A DNA stretch of 7,218 nt from contig JACCSH010000289.1 of the NCBI GenBank assembly GCA_013813125.1, positions 1 through 7,218 on the forward strand, written 5' to 3'. The stretch comes from Nocardioidaceae bacterium. GTDB taxonomy: Bacteria; Actinomycetota; Actinomycetes; Propionibacteriales; Nocardioidaceae. The translations under genes and the position numbers were made by a program. The notes under the pieces are model-generated. The model did no database searches. It saw only the letters and a list, made by a program, of their open reading frames with translations, and had not been told where the DNA came from. Within the stretch, counting starts at the first letter, position 1. Each line of letters starts with the position of its first letter. Below, piece after piece: positions 1 through 5,280 of the stretch.

Positions 1-146
1 ATCTCTTCCTTGATCGTGTCGAGCGACAACAACACCGCGCCGAGTTTCTCCGCCAGCGCAGACGCAAGAGTCGTCTTCCCGGCGCCCGGAACACCGGTGA
101 CAACTACTGCCAGGGCTCGGGGGCCGCCCCGCCCGTCGGGTTCCAT
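1..146 (-). CDS. P-loop kinase / AAA-type NTPase, N-terminal part (cut by window edge)
   Basis: The first 48 codons are visible, reading leftward from an ATG at 146-144 and leaving the window. They contain a Walker A motif, GVPGAGKT, at residues 18-25, after a short hydrophobic strand (LAVVVT). A helix with the pattern TLASALAEKLG follows, then LLSLDTIKEE. This order (P-loop, LA..LA..LG, LLS.D.IKE) is typical of small bacterial predicted kinases of the COG0645 / zeta-toxin-like type, which use ATP to phosphorylate a small molecule. The substrate cannot be told from this part. A GGAG Shine-Dalgarno sequence lies 11 nt before the ATG. The gene lies 100 bp downstream of the small membrane protein gene on the same strand, with a hairpin between them, so it may or may not share their transcript. 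The Walker A call is firm. The family is likely and the substrate is unknown. Confidence 0.8.
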   Translation of the reverse strand, partial: MEPDGRGGPRALAVVVTGVPGAGKTTLASALAEKLGAVLLSLDTIKEE

Positions 147-210
147 TTCACGATGATCTCCTACGTTGCACGCCGCCACACAGATTCAGCAGCGGCCTCG
201 ACAAGCAGAT

Positions 211-231
211 CCCCGTCGGCTTTCGCCGGGG
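211..231 (-). terminator. GNRA-loop hairpin after the GH15-SDR-membrane protein unit
   Basis: Read on the minus strand, this is CCC-CGGC-GAAA-GCCG-AC-GGGG. It is a GC-rich stem with a stable GAAA tetraloop and a 2-nt bulge, 15 nt after the stop codon of the small membrane protein gene. No U-tract follows, so it is not a canonical intrinsic terminator. U-less hairpins at operon ends are common in actinobacteria, and it could instead be an mRNA 3' stabiliser. The fold was read by eye and no energy was computed. Confidence 0.4.
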
Positions 232-246
232 CGCGGAGGTCAGTAG

Positions 247-738
247 TCAGTGGTCGGCACCCGCGAGGGCGTCATAGACGGCACCGGTGACTGCGGCGTA
301 CACGCCTTTGTTCATCACGTCGGATGCGAGTTCTCCGGCCTCCCATCGCCAGGGCGCATCGGCGATTCCCAGCGCGCGGTAGAGGGCAGCGTCCCCGCCC
401 CAGACCAGGGCAAAATGCACGGCGCTGGCTTCGCCTCCGCGCAGGCCAGCCAGGTCGAGCGCCCCCCGCAGTGCACCCATGCTGATGCCGTGTGCCCAGT
501 GGACCGGGGTGTTGAGCCGCTCGACGTCCGACGCAGAGGTCGGATCCTGTCCCGGGAGGAGGTGCGCTCCCACTTGGCCGGGGACTTGGCTCGCCTCTCG
601 TCCCGACACCGCCATCTCGAGGCGTTCCGACACCGTCATGGCGATGGTGCCAACAGCACCGGCCACCATACCTCGGCCTAGGGCGCCGAGCAGTTCGCGG
701 CTTGACACATCAGACTCCTGATCTCTGCTGGTGTTCAT
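247..738 (-). CDS. Small glycine-rich four-helix membrane protein of unknown function
   Basis: This 163-residue protein has four hydrophobic stretches rich in Gly and Ala, at about residues 18-38, 77-98, 104-124 and 140-160. Polar motifs recur at the helix ends: MTVSERLEM near 34-42, HWAHGISMGALRG at 80-92, HFALVWGGDAALY at 108-120 and VMNKGVYAAVTGAVYDAL at 141-158. The layout resembles small integral membrane proteins such as DUF1440/YagU and the actinobacterial families like it, but I cannot assign a named family with certainty. I see no cleaved signal peptide or enzymatic motif. Its ATG overlaps the TGA stop of the SDR gene as ATGA, so translation is probably coupled and the two proteins made together. 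GGGCAGGG just upstream can serve as the ribosome binding site. A role in stress or membrane physiology is a guess from context only. Confidence 0.8.
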   Translation of the reverse strand: MNTSRDQESDVSSRELLGALGRGMVAGAVGTIAMTVSERLEMAVSGREASQVPGQVGAHLLPGQDPTSASDVERLNTPVHWAHGISMGALRGALDLAGLRGGEASAVHFALVWGGDAALYRALGIADAPWRWEAGELASDVMNKGVYAAVTGAVYDALAGADH

Positions 739-1517
739 GCGCCCTGCCCGAGATTGATCATCAAGCCGCCGTCCATTACGTACGACGCTCCGGTGACGTA
801 GTCGGCGTCGCTGGAGGCCAAGAACAGTGCGAGCTTGGCGATCTCAGTGGGCTGAGCTGCGCGTTTCCACGGGATGCTCTGCACCTGTTCCTCGAGCAGC
901 TCCGAGTCGTCGATAGCGGGCTGGTTGAAGGGTGTGAGGACCATTCCGGGCGCGAGGCTGTTGACGTTGATCTTGTGCGGAGCGAGCTCGAGAGCAAGGG
1001 TGCGCGTCAGCATCCGTACGGCACCCTTGGAGCAGTCGTAGTCCGAGCCACCTGGGTTGGGGTTATCCGCGTGTACCGACGAAACATTGATGATCTTGCC
1101 CTCGCCGCCGGATGCCAGGCGCAGCTGCACGAAGCGCCGGCAGCAGAAGAAGGGGCCATAGACGTTGGTGCGGATCGCGCGGTCCCAGACGTCGGTCGGC
1201 AACTCCGCTACGTGTTTGCCCGAGGCGTCCACACCGGCGTTGTTCATCAAGATGTCGACCGAGCCGAAGGCCTCGACTGCCTGGTCGAACAGCGTCGCCA
1301 CCTGCTCCTCGTCAGCGACGTCTGCCTGCACCACGATCGCCTTGCAGCCCTCGGCTGTGACAGCTGCCCGGGTCTTCTCGGCGCCGTCTGCGTCGTGGAG
1401 GTAGTTCACGACGATATCGGCGCCCTCCTTCGCGAACTCGATCGCCGTCGCCTGACCTCTGCCCGAGTCGGATCCGGTGATCAACGCCACCTTTCCTTCA
1501 AGCCGTCGTGCTGACAT
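735..1517 (-). CDS. Short-chain dehydrogenase, glucose 1-dehydrogenase-like
   Basis: This is a 260-residue classical SDR of normal length with a full Rossmann fold. The cofactor loop is TGSDSGRG at residues 14-21, the NNAG motif is at 92-95, and the active-site tetrad is N118, S147, Y160 and K164 (Y-x-x-x-K as YDCSK). The PG motif is at 190-191 and the C-terminus ends MINLGQGA. The run QSIPWKRAAQPTEIAKLALFLAS (212-234) and the GLM.NLGQGA ending match the proteins usually annotated as glucose 1-dehydrogenase, which oxidise beta-D-glucose to gluconolactone with NAD(P). Substrate assignment within the SDRs is only suggestive. The third residue of the G-x-G part of the cofactor loop, normally Ile in GIG, is Arg (codon AGA). 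The start is secured by AAGGAG 9 nt upstream. The gene follows the GH15 gene by 14 nt and overlaps the membrane-protein gene by 4 nt, so the three form one operon. It is cytosolic. Confidence 0.88.
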   Translation of the reverse strand: MSARRLEGKVALITGSDSGRGQATAIEFAKEGADIVVNYLHDADGAEKTRAAVTAEGCKAIVVQADVADEEQVATLFDQAVEAFGSVDILMNNAGVDASGKHVAELPTDVWDRAIRTNVYGPFFCCRRFVQLRLASGGEGKIINVSSVHADNPNPGGSDYDCSKGAVRMLTRTLALELAPHKINVNSLAPGMVLTPFNQPAIDDSELLEEQVQSIPWKRAAQPTEIAKLALFLASSDADYVTGASYVMDGGLMINLGQGA

Positions 1518-1526
1518 GTCGTATCA

Positions 1527-1532
1527 CTCCTT
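1527..1532 (-). promoter_or_regulatory. Strong Shine-Dalgarno for the SDR gene
   Basis: AAGGAG lies 9 nt before the SDR ATG and overlaps the last base of the GH15 stop codon (TGAAGGAG). It is the best Shine-Dalgarno in the window. It fixes the SDR start, and its overlap with the upstream stop codon suggests that ribosomes finishing GH15 feed the SDR. Confidence 0.85.
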
Positions 1533-3346
1533 CAGCTAATCGGATCCTGAGAAGCCGGCTGGCCGAGTCGCCAGGCGGCGTTAATGAGCCCTACGTGGGA
1601 GAACGCCTGGGGATAGTTGCCGAGCAGCTCCCCAGTGTCGGGGTCGGCTTCCTCAGACAGCAGTCCGAGGTCATTGGCATGCTCGGTAGCGCTTTGGAAC
1701 CAGGTCTGCGCGCGCTCCTGCTCGCCGGCTAGGGCGAGGCACTCGACGAGCCAGTACGTGCAGATCAGGAAGCCGCTCGGATCGTCGGCCCACCGGCGCA
1801 CCAGCCCGCCCTTGCCCAGCCGCTGCTCCACCGCGTCGATGGTGGCCCGCATCCGTCCATCGCTCGCGGGCAGGAACCCGACGAGGGGAAGCATCAGGAC
1901 TGAGGCGTCGAGTTCGTCGGACTCGAAGGCGCCGGTGAAGGCCTGAGCCTGCTCGCTCCAAGCGCGGTCAAGGACCGCCGCACGTACCTCGTCGCGGGCG
2001 CTCGCCCAACTGTCCGGATCGGCTGCATTGCCGAGCATCGGTGCGAGCTTGGTGGCCCGGTCGAGGGCGACCCAGCACATCACCTTGGAGCTGACGTAGT
2101 GCCGTTGGGCGTCGCGCGCCTCCCACATTCCAGCGTCCAAGTCCTGCCAGCTGTCGACTGCGCGGTCGGCGAGGGCCACCAGAAGCTGCCGGGTGGGTCC
2201 GGTCAGTTCTCCGAGCTGATGCCGCAGCAGGTGTGCGGCGTCGAGCACCTCGCCCAGTACGTCGAGCTGCTTCTGTTCCCACGCCGCGTTGCCGACCCGG
2301 ACCGGTGTGCTACCTCGGAAGCCGGACAAGTGTTCCAGCACATGCTCGGTCAGGTCGCGCTCGCCTGCCACGCCGTACATGATCTGGATGAGTTCATCGC
2401 GGACATGACCTGCACTGGTTGACACCCAGTCAAACAACCGAGCTGGCTCGTCGGGACACGCGGCCAGCCACAGGGCGCGGACGGTGAGGCTGAGATCTCG
2501 CAGCCAAGCGAAGCGGTAGTCGAAATTCAGCTCACCCCCCAGCTGCTCCGGTAGTGATGTGGTGGCAGCGGCCAGGACCGCACCCGAGGGGCCGAAGGTC
2601 AACCCCTGAAGCACCAGCGCGCTGCGGCGCACCTCGTCTGGGAAGGGGCCATCGTAGGAGGTGTGCAACGCGGACCAGGACTCCCAGCCGGCAACAGTGT
2701 CCTCGATGCTCGGCGCAGCACCGGCGAGCTCGAGACGGGGCCCGTACGACGGCTGATAGCTCAGCCGCAAGTCGACAGTCTCACCAGCCGCCACGGAGAA
2801 GTCCGCACGCACCACCCCTTCGGAGCACTTCAGCTCCACCGGCCCGGTGCAACAAAGCCTCACCGGTCCGCCGTCCGCCTGCACGCCGCCGTCCACCGCG
2901 CTCAGGTGTGGCTCGGTGCGGCCGTACTCCATTCGCGGTGCCAGCTCGCTGTGCATCGACACAGCGCCGGAGAGCCCCTCGACCCGACGGAGCAGCACGT
3001 GCGGACTGTCCAAGCCGATGTCGTGGCCCCGGGCGCCCGCAGCCAGTGCCAGGGCGTCGGTTACGGCCGCCTCGCCGCTCGACGTACGGAACACCGTCCG
3101 CACCACGAGACTGTTTCCCACGTACTGACGCTCGGACGTGAAGTCCTCAGCGGGACGGAGCGCCCAGTGGCCAGCCTCCGCGTCGAGGAGGCGGCCCAGC
3201 ACAGACGGGGAGTCGAAACGCGGCACGCACCACCAGTCGACAGACCCGGCGCGGTCAACAAGCGCAGCGGAGTGGCAGTCGGAGAGGAAGCCGTAGTCGG
3301 CGATGGCGGCGCCCTTGTCGGCAGCCCCTTGGCTAGAGGTGTTCAT
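1532..3346 (-). CDS. Glycoside hydrolase family 15, glucoamylase/trehalase-like
   Basis: From the chosen ATG (3346) the protein has 604 residues, the usual length for cytosolic bacterial GH15 enzymes. These hydrolyse alpha-glucosidic bonds and release beta-glucose; mycobacterial members act on trehalose. The N-terminal beta-sandwich domain opens with [16 protein letters not shown] and [13 protein letters not shown] (about 35-47). The (alpha/alpha)6 catalytic barrel carries [10 protein letters not shown] (275-284), [14 protein letters not shown] (321-334), GMWEARD (406-412, E409 a candidate general acid), [12 protein letters not shown] (420-431) and [22 protein letters not shown] (563-584, E565/E566 candidate base). 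No signal peptide is seen. The open frame extends to 3400, but those 18 residues are unlike the family and cover an inverted repeat, so 3346 is preferred despite a weak ribosome site. The TetR gene ends 69 bp upstream and the SDR gene begins 14 nt downstream. Trehalose versus glucan as substrate cannot be decided here. Confidence 0.93.
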   Translation of the reverse strand: MNTSSQGAADKGAAIADYGFLSDCHSAALVDRAGSVDWWCVPRFDSPSVLGRLLDAEAGHWALRPAEDFTSERQYVGNSLVVRTVFRTSSGEAAVTDALALAAGARGHDIGLDSPHVLLRRVEGLSGAVSMHSELAPRMEYGRTEPHLSAVDGGVQADGGPVRLCCTGPVELKCSEGVVRADFSVAAGETVDLRLSYQPSYGPRLELAGAAPSIEDTVAGWESWSALHTSYDGPFPDEVRRSALVLQGLTFGPSGAVLAAATTSLPEQLGGELNFDYRFAWLRDLSLTVRALWLAACPDEPARLFDWVSTSAGHVRDELIQIMYGVAGERDLTEHVLEHLSGFRGSTPVRVGNAAWEQKQLDVLGEVLDAAHLLRHQLGELTGPTRQLLVALADRAVDSWQDLDAGMWEARDAQRHYVSSKVMCWVALDRATKLAPMLGNAADPDSWASARDEVRAAVLDRAWSEQAQAFTGAFESDELDASVLMLPLVGFLPASDGRMRATIDAVEQRLGKGGLVRRWADDPSGFLICTYWLVECLALAGEQERAQTWFQSATEHANDLGLLSEEADPDTGELLGNYPQAFSHVGLINAAWRLGQPASQDPIS

Positions 3347-3375
3347 CGCAGCACCGGCAACCACACGGGGCTGAC

Positions 3376-3391
3376 TGTACCCGGTGGTACA
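3376..3391. promoter_or_regulatory. Candidate TetR operator upstream of the GH15 gene
   Basis: TGTACC-CGGT-GGTACA is a perfect 6+6 bp inverted repeat with a 4-bp centre, lying between the TetR stop and the GH15 start. TetR proteins bind such sites as dimers, and the adjacent TetR gene is the natural candidate. On the minus strand a TAnnnT box (TACAGT, 3379-3374) overlaps one half-site. A start about 7 nt beyond would give a 5' leader of about 20 nt before the ATG at 3346, and repressor binding would block it. No good -35 box is visible. The palindrome is seen directly; its function is inferred. Confidence 0.6.
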
Positions 3392-3415
3392 CCAACCCAT
3401 CGGTCACGGCGGCCT

Positions 3416-4039
3416 TTAGTGTGGTGCGCTCCCTTCCCTTCGGGAGGGCGAGTGTGACCGCAGGTACACCGAGGCTGCCTTCACGGCTGCTCCCATCGGG
3501 CGGATGTCGCGCTTGATGGAAGAGACGAGATAGCCGCCCTGGATGATCGCGACAACGGCTTCGGCCAGCGCGGCTGGATCGGCGGTCTGCTCGAGTTCAC
3601 CCCTGCCCCGCATAGCCGCAAGCGCCGCAGCCCACGCGGACTCCCAGCGGTTGAACGCGTCGGCGGCGCTGAGCCGCATCGGCTCACCCTGCTCGATGAC
3701 CTCACCCGCTATCGATCCCAGCGGACACCCGCCAAGCCCCCAACGGCTCTCGTGCATCTCGATCAGCTGGCTGAACCAGTCGACGATCCCGTCCCAGGAG
3801 TCGAGTGCATAGCGTCCTTGCTGCTCGAGGATGCCGTCGAGCTGGTGTGACAGAACTTCGATGATGAGGGCGTTCTTGCCTGAGAAGTAGTGATAGAACT
3901 GACTCTTCCCGGTGCCTGAAGCCGCCAGGATGTCGTCAACAGTGGTCGCTTTGACGCCACGCTCGTACATCAACTCCGCAGCCGCCGAGATGATCCGAGC
4001 TTTGCTACGCCTGCCACGCCGTGTGATTGGCTCAGGCAT
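3416..4039 (-). CDS. TetR-family regulator, LmrA/YxaF type
   Basis: This is a 207-residue DNA-binding regulator of typical length. Residues about 11-56 form the TetR N-terminal helix-turn-helix domain: RIISAAAELMYERGVKATTVDDILAASGTGKSQFYHYF is the usual first-helix, HTH and K.YHYF pattern. The C-terminal ligand domain has GCPLGSIAGEV at 104-114, the hallmark of the LmrA/YxaF subgroup, and ends with the helix ALAEAVVAIIQGGYLVSSIKRD (157-178). The ligand is unknown; members of this subgroup often sense small lipophilic or aromatic compounds. The start at 4039 is chosen because the protein then begins MPEPITRRGRRSKARII, as relatives do. The frame stays open to 4231, but that extension lies over the methyltransferase gene. 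No Shine-Dalgarno is visible. The ATG overlaps the methyltransferase stop by 8 bp, so coupled translation is possible. It probably represses the GH15 unit through the 3376-3391 repeat, and may repress itself. Confidence 0.92.
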   Translation of the reverse strand: MPEPITRRGRRSKARIISAAAELMYERGVKATTVDDILAASGTGKSQFYHYFSGKNALIIEVLSHQLDGILEQQGRYALDSWDGIVDWFSQLIEMHESRWGLGGCPLGSIAGEVIEQGEPMRLSAADAFNRWESAWAAALAAMRGRGELEQTADPAALAEAVVAIIQGGYLVSSIKRDIRPMGAAVKAASVYLRSHSPSRREGSAPH

Positions 4040-4769
4040 CGTTTCGAAGCCAAGCTGCCAAGGAGCTACCGAGTCTCGGCGATGTGTCGCCAGGCATGGG
4101 CTCACCGCATTTTCGACCCTCCGCGGGCCGCGTTGCCGGCGGTCCTGGTCGTCGGGCCGTGCCGACCAGGTGAAGTGCGACCAACGCGGGAGCGGGTCGG
4201 ACGCTGATGGTTCGTAGTTGCCTGGTGTCAAACCCCGCGTCGACCAAAGTCCGACGGGTGTCCCGGGTGAGGTGGCAACCGCCTGCCAGACGTGACCACA
4301 GCGGATCGAGCCGGTTCTGCCACGACCGCAGTCGACTGCCCACCGGGGCTTGCACGTGTTCTAGGACGTGCAACGTGCCACCCGGCCGCAGTACCCGGCC
4401 CAGCTCCGCAGCCGCACCGGCCGGGTCCGAGACCGAGCAAAGCACCAACGCCACCAGAGCGGCATCCACGGAGGCATCCGGGAGAGGTAGCGCTTCGGCT
4501 ACGGCACCGACAAGCCGAGTGGGAACCTGCGCTCGGTGAACGCGGCGCGTGGAGTAGCCCCGCATCGACGGTTCAGGCTCGACCGCGACCACCTCAGTGA
4601 CGCCGCCCGGCAGATGCGCGAGGTCGTGCCCCGGCCCCAACCCGACAATGAGCAGCCTCCCCCGGGCACCGGTCAGAGCTTCCGCTCTGCGACGGCCGTA
4701 GCCGGTCCGCTCGCCCAGCGCGGCCACACCGGCGAAGAAGGAGGCGAAGATCGGATGGGCATCCGGCAT
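4032..4769 (-). CDS. Class I SAM-dependent methyltransferase with C-terminal tail
   Basis: This is a 245-residue class I methyltransferase of the UbiE/phospholipid-methyltransferase-like group. It opens with HPIFASFFAGV (5-15). SAM motif I is LLIVGLGPGHDLAHLP (39-54), the acidic ribose-binding residue lies in VVAVEPEPSMR (60-70), and motifs II/III appear as ALPLPDASVDAALVALVLCSVSD (93-115) and RVLRPGGTLHVLEHV (125-139). LAGGCHLTRDT (161-171) and HLVGTARRP (200-208) close the core. Relatives normally stop at about the TARRP point. Here about 37 more residues, low in recognisable motifs, run into the TetR start. The substrate is unknown; candidates are a lipid or small molecule, and the protein is probably cytosolic. 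A TAGGGT box six bases before the ATG suggests a leaderless transcript. The next gene, TetR, overlaps the end by 8 bp, so the two are probably transcribed together. Confidence 0.88.
   Translation of the reverse strand: MPDAHPIFASFFAGVAALGERTGYGRRRAEALTGARGRLLIVGLGPGHDLAHLPGGVTEVVAVEPEPSMRGYSTRRVHRAQVPTRLVGAVAEALPLPDASVDAALVALVLCSVSDPAGAAAELGRVLRPGGTLHVLEHVQAPVGSRLRSWQNRLDPLWSRLAGGCHLTRDTRRTLVDAGFDTRQLRTISVRPAPALVALHLVGTARRPGPPATRPAEGRKCGEPMPGDTSPRLGSSLAAWLRNDA
4069..4091. promoter_or_regulatory. Two adjoining inverted repeats 30 bp upstream of the TetR start
   Basis: CCGAG-T-CTCGG (4069-4079) is followed, sharing two bases, by GGCGA-TGTG-TCGCC (4078-4091). Both are perfect 5-bp inverted repeats. 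They sit inside the methyltransferase tail, 30-52 bp before the TetR ATG, where an autoregulatory site or promoter-proximal element would be expected. A GCCAAG-CT-GCCAAG direct repeat (4049-4062) lies between them and the ATG. Their half-sites do not match the 3376-3391 repeat. Short GC-rich palindromes also arise by chance in DNA of this composition. Confidence 0.35.
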
Positions 4770-4775
4770 GCCACG

Positions 4776-4781
4776 ACCCTA
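4776..4781 (-). promoter_or_regulatory. Candidate -10 box for a leaderless methyltransferase transcript
   Basis: TAGGGT fits the actinobacterial TAnnnT -10 pattern and ends exactly 6 nt before the methyltransferase ATG, so transcription would begin at or next to the A of the start codon. An AGGG within it could alternatively act as a Shine-Dalgarno 7 nt from the ATG; the two readings compete. No convincing -35 hexamer was found at 16-18 nt spacing. Confidence 0.45.
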
Positions 4782-5096
4782 CGGTCCCCTCTTTCGCAAC
4801 GCGGATCCAGCGTCGTCCTGACACCCCATTCGGGACCAGACGCTTCTCAGGTGGGCTCGGAGAGGATCATCAGTGACCCGCGCACCTCTGTCCGCATCGC
4901 CGGCAGGACCGGACCCGGGCCTCCGCCTTCAGGTGTGAGTCGGCCGTGACGGACAGCAGTTCGGCACCGGCGCAGCCGCGAACCTGCCCGCGGACGGCGC
5001 GGAGTTGCAGCTCGGTCAAACCCGCGACTGCCGGTCGGATCCTCGGCCGCAGCCGCAGCAGGTCCGCCTTGACGCCGAACGCCCGGCTTGGAGTTA

Positions 5097-5134
5097 AGCC
5101 TTGTTGAGGCTCTTGGTGCAGTGCCCGTGCACCA
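5097..5134 (-). terminator. Two successive hairpins downstream of the MocR gene
   Basis: On the minus strand the first hairpin is TGGTGCA-CGGGCAC-TGCACCA (5134-5114), a perfect 7-bp stem. Three bases later comes AGCCT-CAACA-AGGCT (5111-5097), a perfect 5-bp stem followed by TTAACT. They lie about 150-185 bp past the MocR stop and could end its transcript. The short T-run and the distance from the stop keep this tentative. Confidence 0.35.
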
Positions 5135-5280
5135 TCTCAACCGGCCGCCCGGGCCTCGGGGGTGTGCGCTCGAGTGTGGGCATCGGTGGAGCTAGTGGCA
5201 AGGTGTCGTCGAAAGGTTTCACTACTGCAGCCAGCAGCAGCCGCTCTCGGTACTGGTCGCGGGTGTTGCCGGGCAGCGCA

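Larger units (their letters stand above)
4770..5280. other. Gap of about 510 bp without a convincing gene
   Basis: This stretch separates the MocR gene from the methyltransferase gene, and both are read leftward. A minus-strand frame is open from 5136 to a TGA at 4870-4872 with about 80 percent G/C at third positions and a plausible helix-rich translation (LTELQLRAVRGQVRGC...), but it has no ATG or GTG. A plus-strand frame across 4940-5096 is also open and lacks a start. Another minus frame ends at TAA 5094-5096 with residues VEMVHGHCTKSLNKA and has no acceptable start outside the MocR gene. None matches a family I recognise. The stretch may hold remnants of a decayed gene, an untranslated region, or only GC-driven open frames. 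The only structures I see are the hairpins at 5097-5134 and the methyltransferase promoter box. Confidence 0.5.

Noticed and set aside
702..1514. Plus-strand 270-codon open frame
   Set aside because: It is the antisense shadow of the SDR gene, which has all catalytic motifs and a strong ribosome site. The plus-strand translation has no recognisable domain.
3347..3400. GH15 start at 3400
   Set aside because: The added 18 residues are unlike the family's N-terminus and would be encoded by the inverted repeat and candidate promoter. The ATG at 3346 fits relatives better.
3430..3450. Short CCC-TTC-GGG hairpin near the TetR 3' end as a terminator or attenuator
   Set aside because: It lies within the TetR coding region, has a short stem and no T-run, and the following genes are closely spaced.
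2554..3457. Long plus-strand open frames opposite the GH15 gene
   Set aside because: Their translations are rich in Arg, Pro and Ser, as GC-rich shadow frames are. The GH15 motifs on the other strand are unambiguous.
4040..4231. TetR start at 4231
   Set aside because: The 64 extra residues lie over the methyltransferase coding region and are not TetR-like. The helix-turn-helix begins just after the ATG at 4039.
4847..5140. 97-residue minus-strand frame in the gap
   Set aside because: It has low-complexity Arg/Pro/Gly/Ala composition, no Shine-Dalgarno and no motif, and it competes with other open frames over the same DNA.
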